From the NCBI GenBank assembly GCA_963724495.1, contig CAVRUZ010000008.1, forward strand, positions 62,001 through 126,000: DNA of 64,000 nucleotides, in the 5' to 3' direction. The notes under the pieces are model-generated. The model saw only the letters and a list, made by a program, of their open reading frames with translations. It was not told the origin of the DNA and did not search any database. Numbering within the stretch: position 1 is the first letter of the stretch; every line of letters begins with the position of its first letter. Position numbers and translations under genes: made by a program. The stretch is from CAVRUZ01 sp963724495. GTDB lineage: Bacteria > Actinomycetota > Actinomycetes > Propionibacteriales > DAIQRJ01. This document shows positions 35,422 to 47,624 of this stretch, one piece after another.

Positions 35422-36591
35422 ATGGCCGACGCCACCAGCACCGCAGCCAAGACCAGCTCCGCCGCGACGAACGGGGCAGCCCTCCGCATCCCGGACGGGC
35501 TGAAGCCCAGGGACGGGCGCTTCGGCTCCGGCCCGTCGAAGGTCCGGCCGGAGGCGCTGGCAGCGCTGACGGCGTCGGGAGCGTCGCTGATGGGTACGTC
35601 GCACCGGCAGGCGCCGGTACGAGGCCTGGTCCACCGGGTGCGCGAGAGCCTCGCCGAGCTGTTCAAACTGCCGGCCGGCTACGAGGTGGTCCTCGGCAAC
35701 GGCGGGTCGACGGCCTTCTGGGACGTCGCCGCGTTCTCGCTGGTCCGGTCGGTGGCGGCGCACGCGAGCTTCGGCGAGTTCTCCTCGAAGTTCGCCGCGG
35801 TCACCGACGGTGCACCGTGGCTGGAGCCGTCGCTGGTCGTGACCGCTGACGCCGGTAAGGCACCCGACCTGAGCCAGCTCGCCGAAGGAGCGGACTTCTA
35901 CGCCTGGGCGCACAACGAGACGTCGACCGGCGTCATGGCACCGGTGCAGCGGGTCGGTGACGCGGACGCCCTGGTCGTGGTCGACGCCACGTCCGGTGCT
36001 GCCGGGCTGCCGGTCGAGATCGCCGACACCGACGTGTACTACTTCGCCCCACAGAAGGCGTTCGCCTCCGACGGAGGTCTGTGGCTCGCGCTCATGTCAC
36101 CGAAGGCGCTCGAGCGCACCGCCGAGATCGCGAAGTCCGGCAGGTACATCCCGTCCTTCCTCGACCTCGCCACTGCGGTCGACAACTCGCACAAGGACCA
36201 GACCCTCAACACCCCGGCGATCGCCACGTTGTTCCTGATGGCCGAGCAGATCGACTGGATGCTGGCCGGTGGCGGGCTGGACTTCACGCTGAACCGCACG
36301 TTCGCCTCGTCCAGCCACTTGTATCAGTGGGCTGAGAACTCCGGCTACGCGGCGCCGTACGTGGTCGACCCGGAGGACCGCTCGTTCGTGGTGGGCACGA
36401 TCGACTTCGACGATCGCATCGACCACGCCCTGCTGGCCAAGACCCTGCGGAGTAACGGAATCGTCGACATCGAGCCGTACCGCAAGCTCGGTCGTAACCA
36501 GTTGCGGATCGCCATGTATCCGGCTGTCGACCCCGATGACGTCCGTGCGCTCACTGCCTGCATCGACTACGTCGTCGAGCGGCTCGACTGA
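35422..36591 (+). CDS. serC: Phosphoserine transaminase
   Basis: 389-aa PLP aminotransferase of the serine pathway, of the mycobacterial SerC type. The N-terminal RFGSGPSKVRPEAL, GTSHRQAPVRGLVHRVRESL, and the PLP Lys K212 in VYYFAPQKAFASDGG are visible, as is LNTPAIATLFLM. The first 20 residues are Ala/Thr/Ser-rich and non-conserved. ATG at 35422 is the start that gives the normal actinobacterial length. Confidence 0.94.
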   Translation: MADATSTAAKTSSAATNGAALRIPDGLKPRDGRFGSGPSKVRPEALAALTASGASLMGTSHRQAPVRGLVHRVRESLAELFKLPAGYEVVLGNGGSTAFWDVAAFSLVRSVAAHASFGEFSSKFAAVTDGAPWLEPSLVVTADAGKAPDLSQLAEGADFYAWAHNETSTGVMAPVQRVGDADALVVVDATSGAAGLPVEIADTDVYYFAPQKAFASDGGLWLALMSPKALERTAEIAKSGRYIPSFLDLATAVDNSHKDQTLNTPAIATLFLMAEQIDWMLAGGGLDFTLNRTFASSSHLYQWAENSGYAAPYVVDPEDRSFVVGTIDFDDRIDHALLAKTLRSNGIVDIEPYRKLGRNQLRIAMYPAVDPDDVRALTACIDYVVERLD

Positions 36592-36610
36592 CCGATTCGC
36601 CTGGTGGGCG

Positions 36611-38239
36611 TCAGTCGTTGATCTTGCCCTTGGCCACTACGAAGCAGGGCACGGTGTGCCAGCCGGTGGCTCCGTCGGGTACCACGTCGGCCAGCTCTTC
36701 GGTCTGGGTGCGGCCACGGGCGTCGACCGCGCGGCACTGCAACGTGTGGTCGCCAAGGGTGGCGTCCGCCCACAGCCAGCTCCACAATCGCCAACTGTCC
36801 TTGGTGGGCTGGCCACCGAGCTCGGCGTCGTGCCACTCGCCGTCGTCGACGCGCACCTGGACCTTCGAGACGCCGGTGTGCTGCAGCCAGGCGGTCCCGG
36901 TGATCCGCACGTCGCCTTCCTCCGCGCCGCCGGCCGGGGTGTCGATGCGGCTCTGCAGCTTGATCGGCCCCTTCTCGCTCCAGCCGCGCTCGGTCCAGTA
37001 GGCCGCCACCTTGTCGAAGCGCGTGACCTCGAGCTCCACCAGCCACTTCGTCGCCGAGACGTAGCCGTACAGGCCCGGAACCACCATCCGCAGCGGGAAC
37101 CCGTGCTGGCGCGGCAACGGCTCACCGTTCATCCCGTAGGCCAGCAGCGCGTTGCGGTCGTCGGTGAGCGCTTCGAGCGGGGTTGCGCACGTCCAGCCGT
37201 CGTCCGACGTCTGTAGGACCGCGTCGGCACCCTCCTGCACGCCGCACTCCTGCAGGATCGCGGCGATCCGGGTGCCCGTCCACAGGGCGTTCCCGGCCAG
37301 GTCGCCACCGACGGGGTTGCTCACGCAGGTCAACGTCACCCAGGCATGGTCGACGGGACGCGCCATCAGCTGGGCGAGGTCGAACTCCATCGGCCGGTCG
37401 ACCATGCCGCCGATCCGCAGGCGCCACTCGCCGGGATCGACAGACGGCACCACCAAGGCGGTGTCGATGCGGTAGAACCCGGCGTTCGGGCTCTGCCACG
37501 GGTTGGGGAAGCCGTTCACGGCGGAGACGTTCGCGGGATCCGCCGGAAGCGCTGCCTGCGCTGGGAATGCCTGGAGCCTGGCCGGCGCAGGTGGGATGCG
37601 GAGGGTTGCTCGCGCCTGCTCGACGGCTTTGCTGGCGCGGCCACCCACCTGCGCCAACAATCCAGCGGCGGCAGCGCCGACCGTGGTGAGGCCAGCCGCC
37701 ATCAGGAAGTTCCGTCGGTCGTAGACGCCGGGGAGCGGTCGGCCGATCACGGCAGGTTGCGGTGCCGCCTTGCCGGCGACCCACCGCAGAGCGAGCAGTG
37801 CGCCGAGCCCCGCAACCAGCGACGGGATCAGATCGACTGCCGCGAAGGTCGGCCGAGAGGCCGCACACAGGGCGCCCAGCGCACCAAGACCCAAAGCGAG
37901 CAACGAGAACGCTCGCCGCCGGGTGGTGAGCACGCCGATCACGGCGAACCCCGCCGCAAGCACCACGATCATCCCGGCGGCCAGCACGGCCTTGTCGGCG
38001 GTGCCGAACGTCGAGGTGGCGAATTCCTTCAGCCACGCTGGCGTGATGTCGACGAAGGCAGAACCGATGGACACGAGTGGGGTCGCGTCCGTGGCCAGCG
38101 CGGCAGCAGTGAGCTGGGCACAGCCGAGACCGAACGCGGCAGCCACCCAGCCCGACAGCACACCGCGCCACACCGGTGGACGCGTTCGCGGCGGCTGCTC
38201 GGGCTCGTGGGCCCGCGACTCGGTGACTACGTCAACCAT
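36611..38239 (-). CDS. Membrane-anchored molybdopterin-dependent (sulfite-oxidase-type) oxidoreductase
   Basis: 542-aa protein. Residues about 25-155 contain four or five transmembrane helices (e.g. LAAGMIVVLAAGFAVIGVL). A further Ala-rich hydrophobic segment follows RRNFLMAAGLTTVGAAAAGLL and resembles a twin-arginine-like anchor. Residues about 215-540 are a sulfite-oxidase-fold Mo-pterin domain: FYRIDTALVVP, Mo-ligand Cys C305 in VTLTCVSNPVGGDL, PLPRQHGFPLRMVVPGLYG, and a C-terminal Mo-co dimerisation domain. No haem domain is present. The catalytic domain probably faces outward. The electron partner and substrate are unknown; YedY-like sulfoxide reduction or sulfite oxidation are candidates. 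Confidence 0.88.
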   Translation of the reverse strand: MVDVVTESRAHEPEQPPRTRPPVWRGVLSGWVAAAFGLGCAQLTAAALATDATPLVSIGSAFVDITPAWLKEFATSTFGTADKAVLAAGMIVVLAAGFAVIGVLTTRRRAFSLLALGLGALGALCAASRPTFAAVDLIPSLVAGLGALLALRWVAGKAAPQPAVIGRPLPGVYDRRNFLMAAGLTTVGAAAAGLLAQVGGRASKAVEQARATLRIPPAPARLQAFPAQAALPADPANVSAVNGFPNPWQSPNAGFYRIDTALVVPSVDPGEWRLRIGGMVDRPMEFDLAQLMARPVDHAWVTLTCVSNPVGGDLAGNALWTGTRIAAILQECGVQEGADAVLQTSDDGWTCATPLEALTDDRNALLAYGMNGEPLPRQHGFPLRMVVPGLYGYVSATKWLVELEVTRFDKVAAYWTERGWSEKGPIKLQSRIDTPAGGAEEGDVRITGTAWLQHTGVSKVQVRVDDGEWHDAELGGQPTKDSWRLWSWLWADATLGDHTLQCRAVDARGRTQTEELADVVPDGATGWHTVPCFVVAKGKIND

Positions 38240-38310
38240 GTGACCACGACGATGACGACGAGAACGGCCAGCACGGCGGGCACGAGGTAGCGGCGGCTGG
38301 GCCCGGTCAT
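38227..38310 (-). CDS. 27-aa putative small membrane protein
   Basis: ATG at 38310 opens a 27-codon frame: a short basic start (MTGPSRRYL), a 17-residue hydrophobic stretch of Val/Leu/Ile/Ala (VPAVLAVLVVIVVVTWL), then a stop at 38227. It overlaps the start of the molybdopterin oxidoreductase gene by 13 nt on the same strand. The hydrophobic run, inside a leader, suggests a single-helix partner or a translational leader. There is no recognised homolog; it could be chance. Confidence 0.4.
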   Translation of the reverse strand: MTGPSRRYLVPAVLAVLVVIVVVTWLT

Positions 38311-38361
38311 GCAGCCACGCTAGCTCGCACCGGGTCTGCGGCAGGGCCCCCAGCCTTGCCC

Positions 38362-38416
38362 GAGTGGGCGCAATTCGGGGTCATGACCGGCTGATAACCC
38401 CGAATTGCGCCCACTC
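38362..38416. terminator. 20-bp perfect inverted repeat after treZ
   Basis: Arms 38362-38381 and 38397-38416 are exact reverse complements (core GTGGGCGCAATTCGGGG) around a 15-nt loop. It lies 34 bp past the treZ stop. No T-tract follows on the minus strand, so it is either an I-shaped terminator or an intergenic palindromic element. Confidence 0.6.
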
Positions 38417-38449
38417 CCGGCGGTGAGCCCGTTCGTGGTTCGTAATCGC

Positions 38450-40244
38450 TCAGCCGAGGCGGAGGACGGCGCACGCGTGCGGGCCCAGCCCGATGCTGTC
38501 CCCGTCGACCTGCACCCTGGTGGGATCGAACGCGAGGGCGACCTCCGCAGGACGACCACCGGGTAGCGGCAGGTGGACGGAATCGCTACCCAGATTGACC
38601 GCGATGGCGAACGGCTCGCGGCGCACCGTGAGCGCCTCGCCGAAGCCGGTGACCTCGACGGCGTCCAGCTTGCCGTCGTTGAGGGACGGCTCGGACCGGC
38701 GCAGGGCGATCAGATCGCGGTACCAGGTCAGCATCCGCTGGTGCTCAGCATCGGCCGGTTCGCTCCAGTCGAGCACGCTGGCGTCCCTGGTGGCGGGGTC
38801 CTGTGGGTCCGGGACGTCCTCGGCCGCCCACCCGTGGGCAGCGAACTCCGCGCGCCGCCCTGTGCGCACGGCCTCGGCCAGCTCGGGTGACTCGAAGTCG
38901 GAGAAGAACTGCCATGGCGTCGACGCCGCCCACTCCTCCCCCATGAAGATCATCGGAGTGAAGGCGGACAGCAGGTACAGCGCCGCCGCAGCCGCCTGCT
39001 GCTCGGGCACCACGTTCGCGGAGATGCGGTCACCGACCGCGCGGTTGCCCACCTGGTCGTGCGTCTGCAGATAGCCGACGAACGATCGGCCGTCGTGCCG
39101 CTCCGGGTCGACCTTCGCCCCCCAGTTCGCACCGCGGAAGCTCGACCAGCTGCCGTCGTGCAGGAACACCTCCCGCAGCGTCTTCACCAGGACGCCAGGC
39201 TCCGCGAAGTCCGCGTAGTAGCCCTGACGCTCACCGGTCAGCGCCACGTGCAGGGCGTGATGCACGTCGTCGGCCCACTGGGCGGTCATCCCGCGGCCGC
39301 CCTCGTGCGTGGGCGTGACCATCGCCGGGTCGTTCAGGTCGCTCTCGGCGATGAGCTCCAGCGGTCGTCCGAGTCGCGCACTCAGGTCGGCCGTCGCCTC
39401 GGCGAGCTCCGCGAGGATGTGGGTGCTGGACGAGTCCTGAAGCTCGTGCACGGCGTCGAGGCGCAGTGCGTCGACGTGGAATTTCTCGAACCAGCGCAGG
39501 GCATTGTCCAGAATGAACCGACGAACCTCGGCACTACCCGGCGCATCGAGGTTGACCGCCGCACCCCAGGGTGTGGTGTGCGTGTCGGTGAAGTAGGGGC
39601 CGAAGGTCGCCAGGTAGTTGCCGTCCGGACCCAGGTGGTTGTAGACGACGTCGAGGCACACACCGAGACCCCTGGCGTGGCAGGCGTCCACGAATGCCTG
39701 GAACGCGGGCGGCCCGCCGTAGGCGTCGTGCACGGCGTAGAGGTCGACCCCGTCGTACCCCCAGCCCCAGCGCCCAGGGAAGGCTGCGACCGGCAGCACC
39801 TGCACGACGTCGACCCCCAGCGTCACCAGGTGGTCGAGGCGCTCCACTGCTGCGGCGAACGTGCCTGCCTGCGTGAACGTCCCGACGTGCATCTCATAGA
39901 TCACCGCACCGGGGATTCCCCCACCCTCGCGAGGACCTCGCCACGAGGTATCAGTCCACTGATACGCGTCCTCGTCGAAGGTGCGGCTGAAGCCGTGCAC
40001 TCCGTCGGGCTGCCAGGGACTGCGCGGGTCGGGCACGGCGTCTCCGCCGTCGACCGAGTACGCGTAGTCGAACGGACCGGCGCCCTGCACGCGAGCAGTC
40101 CACCACCCGCCCTCGGACGGGGTCATGAGCAGCGATTGGGTCCCCTCGTCGGATCGGTCCGCCGCAGGGCTTGCCGTCCCTGACCAGCAGGGCCAGCTCG
40201 CGTGCCCGGGGAGCCCAGACACGGAATTCGCGCTCTTTCGTCAT
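38450..40244 (-). CDS. treZ: Malto-oligosyltrehalose trehalohydrolase (frameshifted N-terminus)
   Basis: About 597-aa GH13 enzyme that releases trehalose from maltooligosyl-trehalose. The N-terminal domain starts MTKEREFRVWAPRARELALL; the catalytic domain has IYEMHVGTFT, VCLDVVYNHLGPDGNYL, the nucleophile Asp in ALRLDAVHELQD, the acid Glu in ELIAESDLND, and LQTHDQVGN. One frame break near 40165 separates LLVRDGKP from the rest. ATG at 40244 overlaps the treY stop by 4 nt. Last gene of treX-treY-treZ. Confidence 0.92.
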
Positions 40245-42718
40245 GCCGCAGACTCCTCTTCGTCGCCGCCGGCGGCAGCCTGCGTCATCCCGTGCCGCAC
40301 CAACAGAGCCACCGGAAACTCCTGCAGCAGCAGGGAAATCCGCACGTGACCGTCGCTCGTCACCCGGCGCCCAGTGAGCTCGTCGACCCAGGTGCCCGGC
40401 GGCACGGCGACGGTGGCCGCGCCGAATCCACCGGACCGGCTCGAGCACGCCGGCGTGCCGCGTGACCAGGGCAATCGCAGCGACCTCGTCACCGGGCCCG
40501 CGAGCGACTGCGACAAGAGCAGGCGAGTCCGTCTCGAGCATCCGGTAGCCCGCCTGGTCGCCGACGAACCACCCCGGCTGCGCGGCCCGGAGGCGTAGCG
40601 CGCTGCTCGTCACCAGGAGCTTCTCGTCGGACAGGTCCGTCGGCGCCTCACCGGCGTCGAGGCGACGCAGCCGCCGGTCCCGTTCGCCGAAGTCGACGGG
40701 TCGCCGGTTGTCGGGGTCGACCAGCGAGAGGTCGACCAGCTCGGTCCCCTGGTACACGTCCGGGATCCCCGGCAACGTCAACTGGAGCAGCTTCTGCCCG
40801 AGGGTCGCTGCGCGGACCGCGTCGGCGGTCTTCGCCAGCCAGCCGGTCACCAGCCGGTCGACTTCGGGGTCACCCACCGCCCCCGAGGCGAACCGCGCCA
40901 CCGCGTCCTCGTAGCCGGCGTCGGACTCGGTCCACGTCGTATGGGTCTTGGCCTCCCGCACCGCCTTGAGCGCGTAGGCCTCCAGCCGGGCTGCATCGAT
41001 GGGCCAGGTCCCCACGATCGTCTGCCAGAGCAGGTATTCCGTCGCGGCGTCGAGAGGCTCGGACCGGTAGGCGGCACCGGCGGACCAGAGCCTCCCGACC
41101 AGGTCGGCCCAGTCGTCGGGGAACTCGGTGAGCACCGCGAGCCGGGCACGCACGTCCTCGGATCGCTTCGTGTCATGTGTCGACAACGTCGTCATCGTGT
41201 GCGGCCAGTCGGTGGCGATGCGACGTGCGAACCGGTCGACCTCGTCCACGTCGACACTCGGACGGCCGGGGTCGCCGCCGACCTCGTTCAGTCCGGCGAA
41301 GGGGAACCAGCGGTAGAACGCGGTGTCCTCCACGCCCTTGGCCATCACCGGGCCGCAGGTCTGGGCGAACCGGGTGGCGAACTCGGCTGCCACCCTCGCA
41401 TCGGCCCCGGAGTGCTCCGGCAGCTGGCCCGCGGCCAGCAGAACCAGGCCGGGAAGCAAGGCCACCGCCTCGTCGTCGCCGAGCTCCGCGGCGGCGCGCT
41501 CGCCTGCGGCTACGAGTACCGCCTGCGTCTCGGCCGAGGCCGGCTGCCCCGCGGTGACGTAAGCGCGGTAGCGATCCATGCCGACGAGCAGAGCGCGCAG
41601 TGCACGCCGCAGCAGCACCGGCTCGGCGTCCAACGCGAGCCGGGCCACCCGGGCCAGCCTGCTGATCTCCGGCTCGAGCACGTGGTCCACCACGTATCGC
41701 TTGGCCTCCTCGATCGCCTCCTCGGCGCTGCGCTGGTCGCCGGTGATCTCGGCGTAGTGGGCAAGGAGGCGGCGCGCGCCTTCGGGGTGGACGAGCAGCC
41801 CCTGCAGGCGGGCCAGCAGGTCGTAGCCCGTGGTGCCGGCGCAGGGCCACTCGCGCGGAAGTTCCTCGTCGCCTTCCAGGATCTTCTCCACGACCGTCCA
41901 GGTACCGGACGTCGCCTTCGCCAGCCTCACCAGGTAGCCGCCAGGATCGGCAAGGCCGTCGGGGTGGTCGATCCGCAGTCCTGCAAGGGATCCGTTGGCG
42001 ACAAGTTCGCCGAGCAATCGGTGACTGTCGTCGAAGACCTCGGCATCCTCCACCCGAATGCCGATCAGCGTGCTCACGTCGAAGAAGCGGCGGTAGTTCA
42101 GGAGTCCAGGGGCGTCGCGCCAGAACGCCAGCCGGTAGTGCTGCCGCTCCAGTAGTTCGGCGAGTGGGAGCTCTTCGGTCCCAGGCCGCACCGGGAAGGC
42201 GTGGTCGTAGTAGCGCAGTTCCGGCTGACCGTCCGGGCCAGGTGCGACCGACAGCTCACCGTCGGCGAGGCACTCGGCCGGTGGCGATCCGAGCACCGGC
42301 ACGACGATGCGACCGTCCGCAACCTCCCAGTCCACGTCGAACCAGCGGGCGGCGGCCGAACCCGGCCCGTCGCGGAGCAGGTCCCACAGCCGCGCGTTGA
42401 GCCGCTCGGGCACCGGGACGGCCATGTGGTTCGGCACGACGTCGGCCACCAGAGCCAGCCCCTCCGCGCGTGCGGCGTGGACGAGCCGGTCGAAGGCGGC
42501 CCGCCCGCCCGCTTCGGCGTTGAGGCTGGTGTGGTCCACCACGTCGTACCCGTGCTCCGACCCGGGAACGGGTTGCAGGATCGGCGACAGGAACACGTGC
42601 GTCACGCCGAGCCGGCGCAGGTAGCGCACCTGCTCGCCGGCCCGGTCGAAGCCGAACTCCGGCCGGATCTGCAGCCGGTAGGTGCTGACGGGCGTGCGGA
42701 CCACCGTCGGCGTCCAGG

Positions 42719-42722
<4 letters not shown>
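40241..42722 (-). CDS. treY: Maltooligosyl trehalose synthase (frameshifted near C-terminus)
   Basis: About 827-aa GH13 enzyme that converts the reducing-end alpha-1,4 bond of maltodextrins into an alpha,alpha-1,1 bond. Motifs are VSTYRLQIRPEFGF, VTHVFLSPILQPVPGSEHGYD, LVADVVPNHMA, GLRIDHPDGLADP and TWTVVEKILEGDEELP, plus AFYRWFPFAGLNEVGGDP, TLSTHDTKRSEDVR and GIPDVYQGTEL. A frame break near 40440 moves the C-terminal beta domain (GAATVAVPPGTWVDELTGR) one frame over. GTG at 42722 overlaps the treX stop (GTGA), and the stop overlaps treZ. Confidence 0.93.
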
Positions 42723-44908
<2,186 letters not shown>

Positions 44909-45036
44909 GTAGTGCCCTTCTCCCGTAAGAATTCAGCACGCATTGTGCACTGCGGCCTGCATTGCGTCCGGTTGCGTCCGCGGCGGACGCAGGCGTCCAG
45001 CAGACGGCGACTTCGGCCGCGATGACTCTCCGTGAG

Positions 45037-45050
45037 TTAGGGTGTCCTAA
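45037..45050 (+). promoter_or_regulatory. IdeR/DtxR iron box
   Basis: TTAGG-GTGT-CCTAA, an inverted repeat with a 4-nt spacer, equals the core of the IdeR consensus (TTAGGCTAACCTAA). It is located 58 bp before the siderophore-interacting protein start, in promoter position. It predicts iron repression by the IdeR encoded at 15987-16697. Confidence 0.65.
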
Positions 45051-45107
45051 GAACAGAGCGCCGCGCCGCCCATTGAGCGCCCGCGCCCCACCCACCGAAA
45101 GTGACTG

Positions 45108-45947
45108 ATGAGCGACACACCACGTCCGCGCCGTATCCCCACCCGAGCCACCGTCGTTACCGCCGAACGACTGTCGCCGCACATGGTGCGGGTGGTACTA
45201 CGCCTACCGGATGGTGCCGACTTCACCGTCGGCGAGTTCAGCGACCACTACGTGAAGCTGCTGTTCCCGCCGATCGGCGCCGACTACACGACCGACGCCG
45301 ACATGGACGAGGTCCAGCAGAGCCGGCCCCGCGAGGAGCACCCGGTGCAACGGGCCTACACCGTGCGGAGCTTCGATCCGGTTGCCGCGACCTTCGTCGT
45401 CGACTTCGTCTGGCACGGCGACAAGGGGCTGGCCGGACCGTGGGCCGCATCCGCCAAGCCTGGCGACGCGATCTCGTTCGTCGGACCCGGCGGCGCCTAC
45501 CTGCCGGCCGACGACGCCGACTGGCATCTGATGATCGCCGACGAGAGTGCCCTGCCGGCGGTGGCCGCCAGCCTCGAGCGGGTGCCGCCGGGCGTTCCGG
45601 TGCACGCCTTCGTGGAGGTCGATGGTCCCGCCGACGAACTGCCGCTCACCAGCCCGGGCGCGCTCAGTCTCACCTGGGTGCACCGCGAAGGGGCCGCTGC
45701 TGCCGATCTGGCCACCACCGTGACCGGAGCGGCTCTGCCCGCCGGTGACGTGCACGTCTTCCTGCACGGCGACGCCACGATGGTGCGGGAACTGCGCCGC
45801 TACGCCAGAACGGAGCTCGGCGTCGACACCGGACGGCTCTCGGCCTCGGGTTACTGGCGTCGAGGGCTGGCCGACGAGGCCTGGCGCGCGAGCAAGCGTG
45901 AATGGAACGCCCAGGTCCAGGCGGACGAGGCGGCCCTCCAACACTGA
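45108..45947 (+). CDS. Siderophore-interacting FAD-dependent ferric reductase
   Basis: 279-aa ViuB/SIP-family flavoprotein that reduces ferric siderophores in the cytosol. The FAD site is RAYTVRSFDP (82-91) followed by FVVDFVWHGDKGLAGPWAASAKPGD; NAD(P)H-side motifs are VGPGGAYLPADDADWHLMIADESALPA (in two parts) and the C-terminal ASGYWRRGLADEAWR. ATG at 45108 lies within GTGACTGATG. Single gene behind an iron box, convergent with an MFS gene. Confidence 0.93.
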   Translation: MSDTPRPRRIPTRATVVTAERLSPHMVRVVLRLPDGADFTVGEFSDHYVKLLFPPIGADYTTDADMDEVQQSRPREEHPVQRAYTVRSFDPVAATFVVDFVWHGDKGLAGPWAASAKPGDAISFVGPGGAYLPADDADWHLMIADESALPAVAASLERVPPGVPVHAFVEVDGPADELPLTSPGALSLTWVHREGAAAADLATTVTGAALPAGDVHVFLHGDATMVRELRRYARTELGVDTGRLSASGYWRRGLADEAWRASKREWNAQVQADEAALQH

Positions 45948-45954
45948 CGCCGAA

Positions 45955-46032
45955 GCGGCCTTGCAGCACTCACGAAGAGGCGGCAGCAGCATCGGGCTGA
46001 CTGCCGCGCTCAGCTCAGTGCTGAAGTGCCGC
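45955..46032. terminator. Imperfect inverted repeat at convergent SIP/MFS ends
   Basis: GCGGCCTTGCAGCACT (45955-45970) pairs with AGTGCTGAAGTGCCGC (46017-46032) at 13 of 16 positions. A third related copy is the end of the SIP gene (GCGGCCCTCCAACACTGA at about 45929-45947). It spans both stop regions and may form a bidirectional terminator. Confidence 0.4.
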
Positions 46033-47502
46033 CGACATCTTCGTGGCTGACTTCGACCGGGACTCCCGGCTCGCCGCGAGCGGTCGTGCCTTCCCAGCGG
46101 GAGCGGCTGTCAGCGGTGCCTTCGGTGTCGGGCCGCGACGCGACCGGCTGATGCGGGCGAGGTAGTTGTCGCCGCCGGTGAGCAGACGCGACATCGGCCG
46201 CACGGCCAGCCGGCCCTCACGGGTCTTGAGCTCGGCCAGTCGCTCGGCGTAGTCAGGCTCGGAGAACACGTGCAGGTGCGGGCGGGGCAGGACGTGGGCG
46301 CGAACCACCAGACCGCGGCTGCGGGACAGCACGAACGAGGCACCGAGGGCACCGACCACGCTGATCGCCCCACCGAGGAGGAGCGTCCAGCGGGCGCCGA
46401 ACTCCTGCCCGATCCAGCCGACGAGCGGCGAGCCGATCGGCGTTGAACCGAGGAACACCATCATGTAGATCGAGGTGACCCGGCCGCGCATGGCCGGCTC
46501 CACCTTCAGCTGCATGATCGAGTTGGCCGCGGTGATCATCGTCATCGAGGTGAAGCCCGCGACCGGGAGCACCGCTGCATAGGTCCAGTAGGTCGGCATC
46601 AGGCCGGCGACCACCAGGCTCAGCGAGAACAACAGGCCCGAGACCACGATCAGTCGCACCCGCGACCGCTTCCGGCGGGCTGCGACGAGCGCACCCGCCA
46701 GCGTCCCGATGGCGACGATCGACCCGAGGACGCCGAACTCGCCGGCGCCCTTCCCGAAGACCTCTGTCGCCATGAGCGCCGAGGTCAGCTGCATGTTGAG
46801 ACCGAACGCGGCGACGAACCCGACGGTGGCCATGACCAGGACGAGGTCGCTGCGCCCGCGGATGTAGGCGATGCCTTCCTTGAACGCGCCCTTCGCCCTG
46901 CTGATCGGCTCCGGCGAGATGAGGTCCTGCGGCCGGATCCTCATCAGGGCGATGAACAGGCCGGCGTAGGTCAGGGCGTTCAGCAGCAGGGTCATGCCGG
47001 TCCCCATCGCCACCAGCAGGAGGCCGGCGATTCCGGGGCCGGCGAGCCGGGCTGCGTTGAACGACGCCGAGTTGAGCCCGATCGCGTTCGCGACGTTGTC
47101 CTTGCCGACCATCTCGATCGCGAAGCTCTGTCGCGCGGGAGAGTCGAGTGCACCGGAGATGCCGAAGAGAAGGGCCAGCACGTACACGTGCCAGGTCACG
47201 ACGTGTCCGCTCAGCGTCAGCGCGCCGAGGGCAGCCGCCAGCGTGAGGTTGGCGACCTGGGTGCACATCAGGATCTTCCGCTTCGGGAAGCGGTCCGCGA
47301 GCATCCCGCCGAGAGGGGACAGCAGCAGGAACGGCAGGAACTGCAGACCGGTGGTGATGCCGAGTGCTGTGGCACCACCGATCTGCAGGACCAGCCAGTC
47401 CTGGCCGATGCGTTGGACCCAGGCGCCGACGTTGGACACGGCGCCGCCAGCGAAGTACAGCCGGTAGGTCTTGTTTCCCAGGGCAGCGAACATCGCGCTC
47501 AC
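46015..47502 (-). CDS. MFS transporter, MFS_3 type
   Basis: 495-aa 12-TM major facilitator resembling EntS/tetracycline-resistance-like exporters. Features are YFAGGAVSNVGAWVQRIGQ, the motif-A loop LGGMLADRFPKRKIL, DSPARQSFAIEMVGKDNVANA, and PAMRGRVTSIYMMVFLG. After the last helix there is a 90-residue cytoplasmic tail rich in Arg, Ser and Pro, ending MSAALQH, which is unusual for the family. GTG at 47502 or ATG at 47493 are possible starts; no strong ribosome-binding site. An operator-bearing promoter lies at 47625-47654. Confidence 0.87.
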   Translation of the reverse strand: MSAMFAALGNKTYRLYFAGGAVSNVGAWVQRIGQDWLVLQIGGATALGITTGLQFLPFLLLSPLGGMLADRFPKRKILMCTQVANLTLAAALGALTLSGHVVTWHVYVLALLFGISGALDSPARQSFAIEMVGKDNVANAIGLNSASFNAARLAGPGIAGLLLVAMGTGMTLLLNALTYAGLFIALMRIRPQDLISPEPISRAKGAFKEGIAYIRGRSDLVLVMATVGFVAAFGLNMQLTSALMATEVFGKGAGEFGVLGSIVAIGTLAGALVAARRKRSRVRLIVVSGLLFSLSLVVAGLMPTYWTYAAVLPVAGFTSMTMITAANSIMQLKVEPAMRGRVTSIYMMVFLGSTPIGSPLVGWIGQEFGARWTLLLGGAISVVGALGASFVLSRSRGLVVRAHVLPRPHLHVFSEPDYAERLAELKTREGRLAVRPMSRLLTGGDNYLARISRSRRGPTPKAPLTAAPAGKARPLAASRESRSKSATKMSAALQH

Positions 47503-47624
47503 GTGGGGAATCAGCCTTTCGATGCCCGCGATGCGCAGGCGGTTGCAAGATGGAGCTCCACGCGCGTCTCAGGGGACCGAGACGTCGGAGCAACGCTGCA
47601 ACCGAGGGTGGAAACCGTGTTCCC

